From: Nostoc sp. GT001
GTDB lineage: Bacteria > Cyanobacteriota > Cyanobacteriia > Cyanobacteriales > Nostocaceae
Assembly: GCF_030382115.1 (NCBI RefSeq)
Contig: NZ_JAUDRJ010000003.1
Coordinates: 5,927,049-5,991,048 of the forward strand
Direction of reading: 5' to 3'
Length of the DNA: 64,000 nucleotides
Shown here: one piece after another, positions 56,944 through 64,000 of the stretch
Numbering within the stretch: the first letter of the stretch is position 1
Layout: each line of letters opens with the position of its first letter
Notes under the pieces: generated by a model
Told to the model about the DNA's origin: nothing
The model's input: only the letters and a program-made list of their open reading frames with translations
Databases searched by the model: none
Program-made: the position numbers and the translations under genes

Positions 56944-59900
56944 ATGACTTATATTAAGAACACTTTTCCCGAATTTCTCACCACCCTAGAGGGGTTTGAG
57001 CAGTTGCCAGATGGAGCGATCGCTAATCTATCAGAACAACTGCAAGCCTGGCGCTATCGCATAGGTCAGAAAATCATTGGTAAAGAAAGTCTCCCGGAAC
57101 GTATCACCATCATTTATGAGGGACAAGTGCGGCTGTTAGGATATGAACCCCAGACGCAAATGCCAATTACCCTAAAATTATTACAACCAGGGGAAATTAT
57201 CGGCGAAATTGGTTTGTTACGCGATGTCGCCTGTGAAACAGCGATCGCTTCCACCGAAGTAGTATGTTTAACCTTGAGTGCATCAGCATATTTTAGCTTT
57301 CTGGCTTCATACCCAGCTTTTGCGGAAGCTCGTAAGAACCGTAGTTATTTGGTAGAAGTTTTCGATATTCTCGGTTCCTATTGGCAAAAGCAAGCGATCG
57401 CTACCTTAAATCTCAGAGAACTGGCAGAAAAAGCCTTACCCCAGGCGAAAGTACATTATCTCCCTTCAGGAAAAACTCCATTCAACCAACTTGATAGCAA
57501 AAGCGTTTGGTTTGTAAGTGGCGGTAGTACAGTCACAAATTTTTCACCTGGCGATCGCTTAGAATCAGAAGATGACAGAGACAAGATTCAAGTTATCGGT
57601 CAAAACCCCGTACGGTTGCTTGGCATACATCCGTCGGATTTGATCTTAGAAGATAGTCATGAGATAGAACTTGCGGTAACTGAAACCAGAGTAGATAAAG
57701 ATAGCGCTGACGATCTAGATATTATTCCCTACGCATCAGACGAAATAGTTCCACAGACAGCCCCCCAAAACTCAAAGAATTCGTCAAAACAAAAATACCC
57801 ATTTTTTGGCGGTAAAGGAGAACTAAATTCAGCCTTCGCCTGCTTCCAAATGATCGCGAAGCATCTAGAAATGCCATTTCGTCGAGAGGTGGTTCGCCGC
57901 ATCTTAACTGAGCAAGTCAAACGTCAGGGGACTATATCGTTTCAAGTTACTGCTTACCTAGCAGAGTTAATCGGACTGAAGGCGCAGTTGATAGAGTTAC
58001 CAGTCGCTTCAGTCACGCGCATTCCAACACCAGCGCTGATTCGCTACGGTGATAATTTTGCCGTTTTATATGAAGTAGATGCCAATACTGTGGTTGTCGG
58101 TGTTCCATCCAAAGGAATTGTGCGTTGCAAACCCGCTCAATTGGTTGAACAATTAGATGTCGATCCAACTGACTTTCCGCCCAAAGTTAGGGTATTACTG
58201 CTGACTGCTACCAACCAAACACCCCAAGAACGTTTTAGTTTACGGTGGTTTTTGCCCTACTTGTCAAAGCACCGTCGAGTCCTAATAGAGGTCTTTATCG
58301 CTTCCTTTTTCGTGCAGTTGGCAGCGTTGGCAAATCCGCTAGTTGTTCAGTTAATTATCGACAAAGTTATCACTCAAAATAGTATTGGTACACTACATAT
58401 TTTGGGGATTTTGCTATTAGTAGTCGGGCTATTTGAAGCAGTGTTGACTACCTTACGAACCTACTTATTTGTCGATACCACTAACCGGATCGATATGGGT
58501 TTAGGATCGCAAATCATTGACCACTTACTACGTCTACCGCTGCGCTATTTTGAACGCCGACCAGTGGGTGAACTTTCCACTCGTATTAACGAACTAGAAA
58601 ATATCCGCCAATTCCTCACAGGTACTGCCTTAACAGTGGGATTGGACGCTCTGTTCTCGGTGGTTTATATCGGTGTGATGCTGATTTATAGTTGGCAACT
58701 CACCTTAGTCGGCTTAAGCACAATTCCTGTGTTTGTCGTGATCACCTTAATTGCTTCTCCCACTATTAGCAGACAGTTACGTGCTAAAGCCGAACGCAAC
58801 GCCGAAACTCAATCTTATTTAGTGGAGGTGATGTCAGGCATTCAAACCGTAAAAGCGCAAAATATCGAATTGCGATCGCGCTTTTCTTGGCAAGAGCGTT
58901 ACGCCCGGTTTGTCGCCGCTGGTTTTAAAACAGTCGTAACTTCTACCCTCGCTAACTCTACCAGCAACTTTCTCAACAAACTCAGCAGTTTACTAGTTTT
59001 GTGGGTAGGAGCTTATTTAGTACTGCAACAAGAATTAACTTTAGGTGAATTAATTGCCTTTAGGATTATATCGGGTTACGTCACCAGCCCAATATTACGT
59101 TTAGCTCAACTCTGGCAAAGCTTCCAAGAAACTGCCTTGTCTCTAGAGCGTTTAAGCGATATTGTCGATACGCCACAAGAAGCAGAAACAGACCGCTACA
59201 ATATACCCTTACCTACCATTAAGGGAGCAGTGAAATATGAAAATGTTTCCTTCCGTTTTGGCACAAGTGGCCCTCTGCAACTTTCTAATGTCAACCTCGA
59301 ATTTGAGCCAGGGAAATTTGTCGGCATTGTCGGACAAAGTGGGTCTGGTAAAAGTACGATGATGAAGTTACTGCTGAGACTTTACGAAACTGAGTCCGGC
59401 AGAATTTTGATTGATGGTTATGATATTGCCAAAGTGGAACTTTATTCGTTGCGACGACAAATTGGCGTAGTTCCCCAAGAGACATTATTGTTTGACGGCA
59501 GCGTTCAGGAAAATATTGCCCTAACGAATCCCGATGCCACAACCGAAGAAATTATCGAAGCCGCTCAAGTTGCGTGCGCCCATGAGTTTATCATGAACTT
59601 ACCCAACGGTTACAACACGCGGGTGGGAGAACGGGGTTCTGCACTTTCAGGTGGACAACGACAAAGAATTGCGATCGCTCGTTCTGTGTTACAACGACCA
59701 AAATTATTAGTTTTAGACGAAGCAACTAGTGCATTAGATTATCCCACAGAACGGCAAATATGTCTCAACTTAGCCAAAGCATTCAAGGGTGATACAGTAT
59801 TTTTTATTACCCACCGACTGAACACCGTAAGTAATGCAGATATGATTGTTGTGATGGATAACAGCAGGGTTATAGAACAAGGTAGCCATCAAGAATTAAT

Positions 59901-59955
59901 GGCTACTAAAGGTCATTATTATTACCTGTATCAGCAACAAGATGTAAACTTGTAA
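56944..59955 (+). CDS. type I secretion ABC exporter with cyclic-nucleotide-binding-like and inactive C39-like domains
   Basis: A 1003-residue HlyB-type exporter. Residues about 20-140 are a cNMP-binding-like beta-barrel (ITIIYEGQVRLLGYEP, LQPGEIIGEIGLLRD). Residues 280-410 are a C39-peptidase-like domain in which the catalytic cysteine position carries Ser (NSAFACFQMIAKH), so it is probably a non-cleaving substrate-binding domain as in HlyB. Six transmembrane helices lie at about 440-730. The ATPase (760-1000) has GQSGSGKST at 797-805, LSGGQRQRIAIARS, LLVLDEATSALD and the ITHR H-loop. It pairs with the HlyD gene 113 bases downstream. Likely cargo is the signal-peptide-less RTX and DUF4114 proteins nearby. 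No TolC gene is in the window. Confidence 0.92.
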   Translation: MTYIKNTFPEFLTTLEGFEQLPDGAIANLSEQLQAWRYRIGQKIIGKESLPERITIIYEGQVRLLGYEPQTQMPITLKLLQPGEIIGEIGLLRDVACETAIASTEVVCLTLSASAYFSFLASYPAFAEARKNRSYLVEVFDILGSYWQKQAIATLNLRELAEKALPQAKVHYLPSGKTPFNQLDSKSVWFVSGGSTVTNFSPGDRLESEDDRDKIQVIGQNPVRLLGIHPSDLILEDSHEIELAVTETRVDKDSADDLDIIPYASDEIVPQTAPQNSKNSSKQKYPFFGGKGELNSAFACFQMIAKHLEMPFRREVVRRILTEQVKRQGTISFQVTAYLAELIGLKAQLIELPVASVTRIPTPALIRYGDNFAVLYEVDANTVVVGVPSKGIVRCKPAQLVEQLDVDPTDFPPKVRVLLLTATNQTPQERFSLRWFLPYLSKHRRVLIEVFIASFFVQLAALANPLVVQLIIDKVITQNSIGTLHILGILLLVVGLFEAVLTTLRTYLFVDTTNRIDMGLGSQIIDHLLRLPLRYFERRPVGELSTRINELENIRQFLTGTALTVGLDALFSVVYIGVMLIYSWQLTLVGLSTIPVFVVITLIASPTISRQLRAKAERNAETQSYLVEVMSGIQTVKAQNIELRSRFSWQERYARFVAAGFKTVVTSTLANSTSNFLNKLSSLLVLWVGAYLVLQQELTLGELIAFRIISGYVTSPILRLAQLWQSFQETALSLERLSDIVDTPQEAETDRYNIPLPTIKGAVKYENVSFRFGTSGPLQLSNVNLEFEPGKFVGIVGQSGSGKSTMMKLLLRLYETESGRILIDGYDIAKVELYSLRRQIGVVPQETLLFDGSVQENIALTNPDATTEEIIEAAQVACAHEFIMNLPNGYNTRVGERGSALSGGQRQRIAIARSVLQRPKLLVLDEATSALDYPTERQICLNLAKAFKGDTVFFITHRLNTVSNADMIVVMDNSRVIEQGSHQELMATKGHYYYLYQQQDVNL

Positions 59956-60021
59956 TTAGTCATTCTTGAGGGCAAAGGTTTTTGGCATCGGGAAACATTG
60001 CCCACCCTACAAAAAATTCCA

Positions 60022-60056
60022 AATCGTTCGACTGAACGCTCACGACAAATCCAAAA
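60022..60056. repeat. inverted copy of a dispersed ~35-base repeat (partner at 62280-62312)
   Basis: AATCGTTCGACTGAACGCTC... at 60022 is the reverse complement, with about two mismatches, of ...GAGCGTTCAGTCTAACGATT at 62280-62312. The two copies flank the HlyD and DUF427 genes in inverted orientation. Confidence 0.75.
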
Positions 60057-60068
60057 CCCAAAATCGTT

Positions 60069-61652
60069 ATGACTCAACTTAATGGGAATCACCTTAACGG
60101 CAATCAGAAAAACGGCAATCACAAAAATGGAGTGAAGCACGATTCACAGGTACTGACAAAACAACAAAAAGCTGCTCAAGAGTCTTTTACTAACTTAAAC
60201 AATCAGGAATTTGAGCAATCTATTGTTTTGCGCCAATCTCCAATTTGGTCGCGTACAATCATGATTACACTAGTGGGGCTAGCCTGCTTTGGAATTGCTT
60301 GGGCTTATTTTGCAAAAATTGAGCAAGTAGTGCCAGCAACCGGGCAATTAAAACCCCAAGGAACAGTCAAAGAAGTTCAGGCTCCTGTGAGTGGAGTGGT
60401 GAAAACAGTTAATGTAAAAGATGGACAAGAAGTAAAGCCAGGTGATTTACTGCTAACTTTTGATTCCATAGCCTCTGTTGCCGAATTAAATTCTTTGAAT
60501 AAAATTCGCCTTGCATTAATGAAAGAAAACCAAATTTATCGCCGATTGATGGGTGCAAGCACGGGCACTGGCTCTGAACTGTTATATTTGCGCGGTAATT
60601 TGCCACAAGAAACTGCTTTTTTGCTGAAAAGTCGGGCAGCATTAGTAGCAGAAAATGAATTATTGCGCACTCAATTAAAAAATTCTGGGCAAGATTCTGG
60701 AGTAGGAATTGATGAACAACAACTTCTACGAGTTGCCAAACAGGAATTAGACTCTCGCTCTTCCGCAGCGCGATTAGAAGTAGAAAAGACTAAAAAACAA
60801 CTGATTCAAAATCAAATTAAGCTGGAAGATAGTAAATCAAGTTTAGCCATTCAAGAGGGAATTTTAAGTAAGCTAAAGATATTAGCAGAAGAAGGTGGTA
60901 TTTCTCAACTTCAGTATCTTAACCAGCAACAAGAAGTACAAAACCGCACGGCAGAAGTAGCACAACTAGGTGAAGAACTGAAACGCCTCCAGTTTGATAT
61001 AGAAAAAGGACAACAAGAATTAAGCAATACGGTGGCTGTTTCTGATAAAAACATTTTAGATAAGATAGCCCAGAACAAACAGCAGATTGCCACAATCGAT
61101 AGCCAATTCATGAAAGTTATGCTGGAGAATGAGCAGCGTTTGGCAGATGTCAATAGTAAAATATCTCAATCACAGTTAAACGTTAAATATCAAGAACTTC
61201 GCGCGCCTGTAGCTGGTGCAGTTTTTGATTTGCAAGCAAAAAATCCTGGATTTGTCGCAACTCCAACTACAAAACTGTTGCAAATTGTCCCCAAAGAAAA
61301 CTATATCGCTGAAGTTTTCATCACTAACAAAGATATTGGGTTTGTGCGAAAAGGGATGAAAGTAGATGTCAGAATTGACTCCTTTCCTTACAGCGAGTTT
61401 GGCGATATCAAGGGAGAAGTGACTGGGATAGGTTCAGACGCATTACCGCCAGACCAAACCCATCAGTTTTACAGATTTCCGGCAAAAGTCTCATTAGATA
61501 AGCAATCCCTAGTAATTAAGGGCAAAAAAGTTAACTTGCAATCAGGTATGTCTATCAGTGCCAATATAAAAGTGCGCGAAGAACGGACTGTGCTTAGTTT
61601 ATTCACTGAGTTGTTTACCAAGCAAGTTGATGCTCTTAAAGAGGTACGATAA
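60069..61652 (+). CDS. HlyD-family membrane fusion protein of the type I exporter
   Basis: A 527-residue periplasmic adaptor. The first 60 residues are Asn/Lys/Gln-rich and cytoplasmic. One transmembrane helix lies at about 68-88 (IMITLVGLACFGIAWAYF). The first lipoyl half (about 100-140) reads VKEVQAPVSGVVKTVNVKDG, a long coiled coil follows at about 210-370, then the second lipoyl half LRAPVAGAVFDLQAKNPG and a beta-barrel domain containing IAEVFITNKDIGFVRKGM. It bridges the ABC exporter to an outer-membrane TolC-type channel. It is cotranscribed with the ABC gene. Length and layout are normal for the family. Confidence 0.92.
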   Translation: MTQLNGNHLNGNQKNGNHKNGVKHDSQVLTKQQKAAQESFTNLNNQEFEQSIVLRQSPIWSRTIMITLVGLACFGIAWAYFAKIEQVVPATGQLKPQGTVKEVQAPVSGVVKTVNVKDGQEVKPGDLLLTFDSIASVAELNSLNKIRLALMKENQIYRRLMGASTGTGSELLYLRGNLPQETAFLLKSRAALVAENELLRTQLKNSGQDSGVGIDEQQLLRVAKQELDSRSSAARLEVEKTKKQLIQNQIKLEDSKSSLAIQEGILSKLKILAEEGGISQLQYLNQQQEVQNRTAEVAQLGEELKRLQFDIEKGQQELSNTVAVSDKNILDKIAQNKQQIATIDSQFMKVMLENEQRLADVNSKISQSQLNVKYQELRAPVAGAVFDLQAKNPGFVATPTTKLLQIVPKENYIAEVFITNKDIGFVRKGMKVDVRIDSFPYSEFGDIKGEVTGIGSDALPPDQTHQFYRFPAKVSLDKQSLVIKGKKVNLQSGMSISANIKVREERTVLSLFTELFTKQVDALKEVR

Positions 61653-61758
61653 AGAGGGTTAAGTTAAAAGACCGCAGTCACTCCACAAGGAGAGTTGCTG
61701 CTTTACTAAGTACATTAGTACTGAGTACTTTTTCCTCTTTCAGAACTCAATACTCTTG

Positions 61759-62259
61759 ATGATGGTTAATTTTCAACGCATCGAACCTGTTCCCGGACAA
61801 GAATCAGTTTGGGATTATCCCCGTCCTCCTCTTTTGGAGGACACAACCAAACATATCCAAATAATCTTTAACGGAGTAGTAATTGTAGATACTCACAGCG
61901 CCAAACGTGTTTTAGAAACCAGTCATCCTCCTTCTTACTACATTCCCCCAGCGGATATCAAAATGGAATATCTACAGATGACTCCGCAATCTAGCTTTTG
62001 TGAGTGGAAGGGAAGTGCTGGTTACTACACAATCCGAGTTGGTGATAAAGAAGTCCATAATGCTGCCTGGTTCTACCCCAAACCCACACCCGCCTTTGAA
62101 TCTATCAAAGACTATGTAGCTTTTTATGCTCATTTAATGGATAAATGCTACGTTAATGGCGAAGAGGTGCAACCACAACCAGGTAACTTCTATGGCGGTT
62201 GGATAACCAGTGATATTGTTGGGCCATTTAAAGGCGCTCCTGGTACTTGGGGATGGTGA
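61759..62259 (+). CDS. DUF427 domain protein
   Basis: A protein of about 166 residues with a DUF427 domain at about 30-130. It contains IQIIFNGVVIVDTHSAKRVLETSHPP-type sequence, FCEWKGSAGYYTIRVGDK, and NAAWFYPKPTPAFESIKDYVAFY. The family has a small beta-sandwich (tent) fold and no established reaction. It lies 106 bases after hlyD on the same strand, but a functional link is not evident. The start is uncertain among TTG 61756, ATG 61759 and ATG 61762, and no good ribosome binding site is visible. Confidence 0.85.
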   Translation: MMVNFQRIEPVPGQESVWDYPRPPLLEDTTKHIQIIFNGVVIVDTHSAKRVLETSHPPSYYIPPADIKMEYLQMTPQSSFCEWKGSAGYYTIRVGDKEVHNAAWFYPKPTPAFESIKDYVAFYAHLMDKCYVNGEEVQPQPGNFYGGWITSDIVGPFKGAPGTWGW

Positions 62260-62342
62260 GTCAATTTTGGATTTTAGATTTTGGACTTGTCGTGAGCGTT
62301 CAGTCTAACGATTTTAAATTTTAAATAATAAAATCTATCAAT

Positions 62343-62578
62343 GTAGGTTGGATTGAACGGCAGTGAAACCCAACAGAAACAATGATTAGGGATCTGCGGG
62401 TTAATAGTGTCCCAGCCAGGAGGGTTTCGACACTTCGACTGCGCTCAGTGCAGTCGAAGTGTCGAAACTCGGTTTATTGGTACTTTATTTTCACGCAAGT
62501 CCCTTAAATGTTGGGTTAACCTTCCCTTCAGGACGCTACGCAAACGGGAAGCAAGCTACGTTCCTCAATCCAACTTAC
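62343..62578. mobile_element. MITE-like non-coding element with 13-base inverted ends
   Basis: TAGGTTGGATTGA near 62344 and TCAATCCAACTTA at 62565-62577 match as inverted repeats with one mismatch. Nested inside are GAAACCCAACA/TGTTGGGTT and a long hairpin. It has no transposase. It fills most of the gap between the DUF427 gene and the convergent zinc-binding lipoprotein gene. Confidence 0.6.
62424..62468. repeat. perfect 19-base inverted repeat (hairpin)
   Basis: GTTTCGACACTTCGACTGC at 62424-62442 is exactly complementary to 62450-62468, with loop GCTCAGT. It lies between convergent genes and may terminate from both sides, but no U-run is present. It belongs to the TTCGACT...GCTCAGT repeat type common in Nostoc. 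Confidence 0.93.
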
Positions 62579-62623
62579 TACTAAATAAACTGAGTTTTTC
62601 GGATTACTAAATTGATATTCTGG

Positions 62624-63616
62624 CTACTTAGCAGCTTTTCTTTCAAACATCAAATACGTGCCTCCTAGTCCTTCTACAATTGTGCGTGTATTGGCAATCA
62701 TCATTTTCTGATAAGTGTCAGCGTCGCTTCCTGGTTCCCCAAGTCCCTCAACATATAGCTTTCTATCAGAAATGTCCACTTCAGCTTCTCTGGCTATAGA
62801 TTGAATCAAATTAGGATTAATTTCCACTTCAGCAAAAATTGTTGATACTTTAGTCCGTTTAATGTTTGTAGCTAAATTATTGACTCGTTCTGCTGTCAGT
62901 TTTTCTTTAGTATTAATACTTTGCAATCCTCCTGCCAATAAAATACGGTATGCTTTAGCGTAATAACTCAGTGCATCAGAGGTTGTAACTAACTTACGTT
63001 CTTTGGTAGGAATACTAGCAATTCTTGACTTAATCCAACTATCTAGTTGAGTGAGTTCATTAGTAATTTTTTTAGTATTACTGCTATAAGCCTCTGCATC
63101 ACTAGATTGTAATTTTCTTAAGTTACTATTAATTACCTCCACCATTCTGATAGTATTTTTGGTATTGTGCCAAACATGAGGATCGGTTATATTCTTACCA
63201 CCTGCCTGAAATTTTTGTGGCTTAGGCACTGCCAGTTGAGCGACAGCTATTTTTGGTGTAGGGTTTTTAGTCGCTTTAATTAACTTGATCAGATTTGGTT
63301 CAAAATTGTAGCCATTATAAAGAATAAGATTAGCTTGCTCAATGGCTTTACGATCTTCCGGTTTTGGTTTATAAAATTGGGGGTCGGCGGTAGGAGAAAT
63401 TAAGCAGGTGAGGTTAACTGTATTTCCGGCAACCTGTTTGGTTAAGTCACACAGTACGCTTGTAGTAGCTACAACTCGGGGAAGATTCTCATTTACCTGG
63501 GTGTTAGTCTGAGTGAATGTAGTGCTTACAGCTTGATTTCTACATCCAACAAATCCAATTGTCAAGGCAGCAAGAATAACTGGGAAGAAATTATTCAATG
63601 GTGATTTTTTTGACAT
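62624..63616 (-). CDS. zinc/manganese ABC transporter substrate-binding lipoprotein (ZnuA/MntC family)
   Basis: A 330-residue lipoprotein with lipobox GFVGC (Cys25) after a hydrophobic helix, so it is membrane-anchored in the periplasm. The cluster A-I metal-binding family is recognised by DPHVWHNTKNTIRMV near 140, AEVEINPNL near 260 and the C-terminal SDADTYQKMM. The first usual His ligand (DPHxYxP) reads DPQFYKP here, and HDAxxYF is SDALSYY, so the metal site differs from classic ZnuA or MntC. ATG 63616 is preferred to TTG 63622 because AGGAG lies just ahead. A Zur-box-like palindrome upstream suggests zinc control. No permease or ATPase gene is in the window. Confidence 0.85.
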   Translation of the reverse strand: MSKKSPLNNFFPVILAALTIGFVGCRNQAVSTTFTQTNTQVNENLPRVVATTSVLCDLTKQVAGNTVNLTCLISPTADPQFYKPKPEDRKAIEQANLILYNGYNFEPNLIKLIKATKNPTPKIAVAQLAVPKPQKFQAGGKNITDPHVWHNTKNTIRMVEVINSNLRKLQSSDAEAYSSNTKKITNELTQLDSWIKSRIASIPTKERKLVTTSDALSYYAKAYRILLAGGLQSINTKEKLTAERVNNLATNIKRTKVSTIFAEVEINPNLIQSIAREAEVDISDRKLYVEGLGEPGSDADTYQKMMIANTRTIVEGLGGTYLMFERKAAK

Positions 63617-63644
63617 CCTCAACTCCTACTGGATGTATAAAAAA

Positions 63645-63659
63645 AGATAATCATTATTG
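63645..63659 (-). promoter_or_regulatory. Zur/Fur-type box upstream of the metal-binding lipoprotein gene
   Basis: GATAATCATTATT forms a 7-1-7 inverted repeat close to the cyanobacterial Zur consensus TGATAATNATTATCA. It is centred about 36 bases before the ATG at 63616, where a repressor would block transcription. Confidence 0.65.
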
Positions 63660-64000
63660 GTAAAGTATTAGTAAAATACCAGGGGAAAGTCTTCAGCGGG
63701 AAGAGGTTAAGGGCTGATGGGGAAGCCTTCGGCAAATAAAAAGGTAAAGGGAAGAGGAATTAAAAGATTTTCTCCGCAAGTCCCTTATCTGTTTCCCAAC
63801 TCCACACCCAGCAATTTTTGGTTGGTGAACCACTAGTGAGGTTTTTGCGGGCAAAATATTAGTTAACTGCACACGACAGACTGGAAAACTGGTAGAGGTA
63901 GGAGCACAATAATAAAGGCAATGCTGGGGAGTATCCAAGGAGGGTAGTGTAGTTCTCTCACCATCTGTTGAAGGGTCTATACCATTGTGCTTACATCCCA
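63660..64000. other. no supportable gene
   Basis: About 340 bases at the right edge with purine-rich low-complexity stretches (63690-63770). Open frames here are short and have no recognisable family or composition. A gene entering from the right cannot be excluded. Confidence 0.5.

Noticed and set aside
62407..62610. 67-residue plus-strand frame
   Set aside because: Lies inside the MITE-like palindromic element; no family features.
63693..63938. 81-residue minus-strand frame upstream of the metal-binding gene
   Set aside because: Low-complexity composition and no recognisable domain.
1..64000. tRNA or rRNA genes
   Set aside because: I saw no cloverleaf with TTCGANNC-type arms in gaps and no rRNA-like sequence; small RNAs cannot be excluded by eye.

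Overview
The window is a chromosomal segment of a filamentous, probably heterocyst-forming cyanobacterium of the Nostoc/Anabaena type. The evidence is a beta-carboxysome ccm cluster, a cyanobacterial NDH-1 CO2-uptake operon, Psb34-type thylakoid proteins, dense GCGATCGC (HIP1) octamers, heptanucleotide tandem repeats typical of Nostocales intergenic DNA, and large NRPS/PKS genes.

Layout. (a) 1-11124, inorganic carbon acquisition. On the minus strand is ndhF3-ndhD3-cupA (cupA runs off the left edge; ndhF3 is interrupted by a one-base frameshift). Divergent from it is ccmK2-ccmK1-ccmL-ccmM-ccmN-ccmO, followed by a CbbR/CmpR-type LysR regulator. The NDH-1MS complex would convert CO2 to bicarbonate and the ccm genes build the carboxysome that uses it. 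(b) 11485-17248, a mixed stretch: polysaccharide pyruvyl transferase, MuiA-like DUF4139 protein, two tandem genes for an identical 56-residue Psb34/ssl1498-type protein (each with its own near-consensus promoter and terminator), a frameshifted Uma2 gene, and a COP23-type secreted protein. (c) 17641-32508, three very large multidomain RTX proteins for organic phosphate scavenging: an ExeM/NucH-type nuclease; a nuclease + phytase-like + beta-propeller phytase + phytase-like fusion; and an alkaline phosphatase carrying a glycerophosphodiesterase inserted in a phytase-like domain. (d) 33122-50186, an NRPS/PKS cluster: A-T (valine-like code), KS-AT-ACP-aminotransferase, JmjC/cupin-type oxygenase, membrane O-acyltransferase, C-A-T, and TubC-C-A-T-TE in which both C and A have lost key active-site residues. 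(e) 50454-61652, two DUF4114 proteins without signal peptides (one a seven-bladed propeller, one with DUF4347 and cadherin-like repeats), a relic of a third, then an HlyB/HlyD-type type I exporter. (f) 61759-64000, a DUF427 protein, a MITE-like element, and a zinc/manganese ABC binding lipoprotein with a Zur-box-like palindrome.

How it fits together: the type I exporter in (e) is a plausible route out for the signal-peptide-less RTX and DUF4114 proteins in (c) and (e). The most novel items are the NRPS/PKS cluster with its degenerate terminal module, the fused phosphatase/phytase enzymes, and the duplicated 3' flanks that tie the NRPS end to the DUF4114 genes. All calls come from reading the sequence; no database search was possible.
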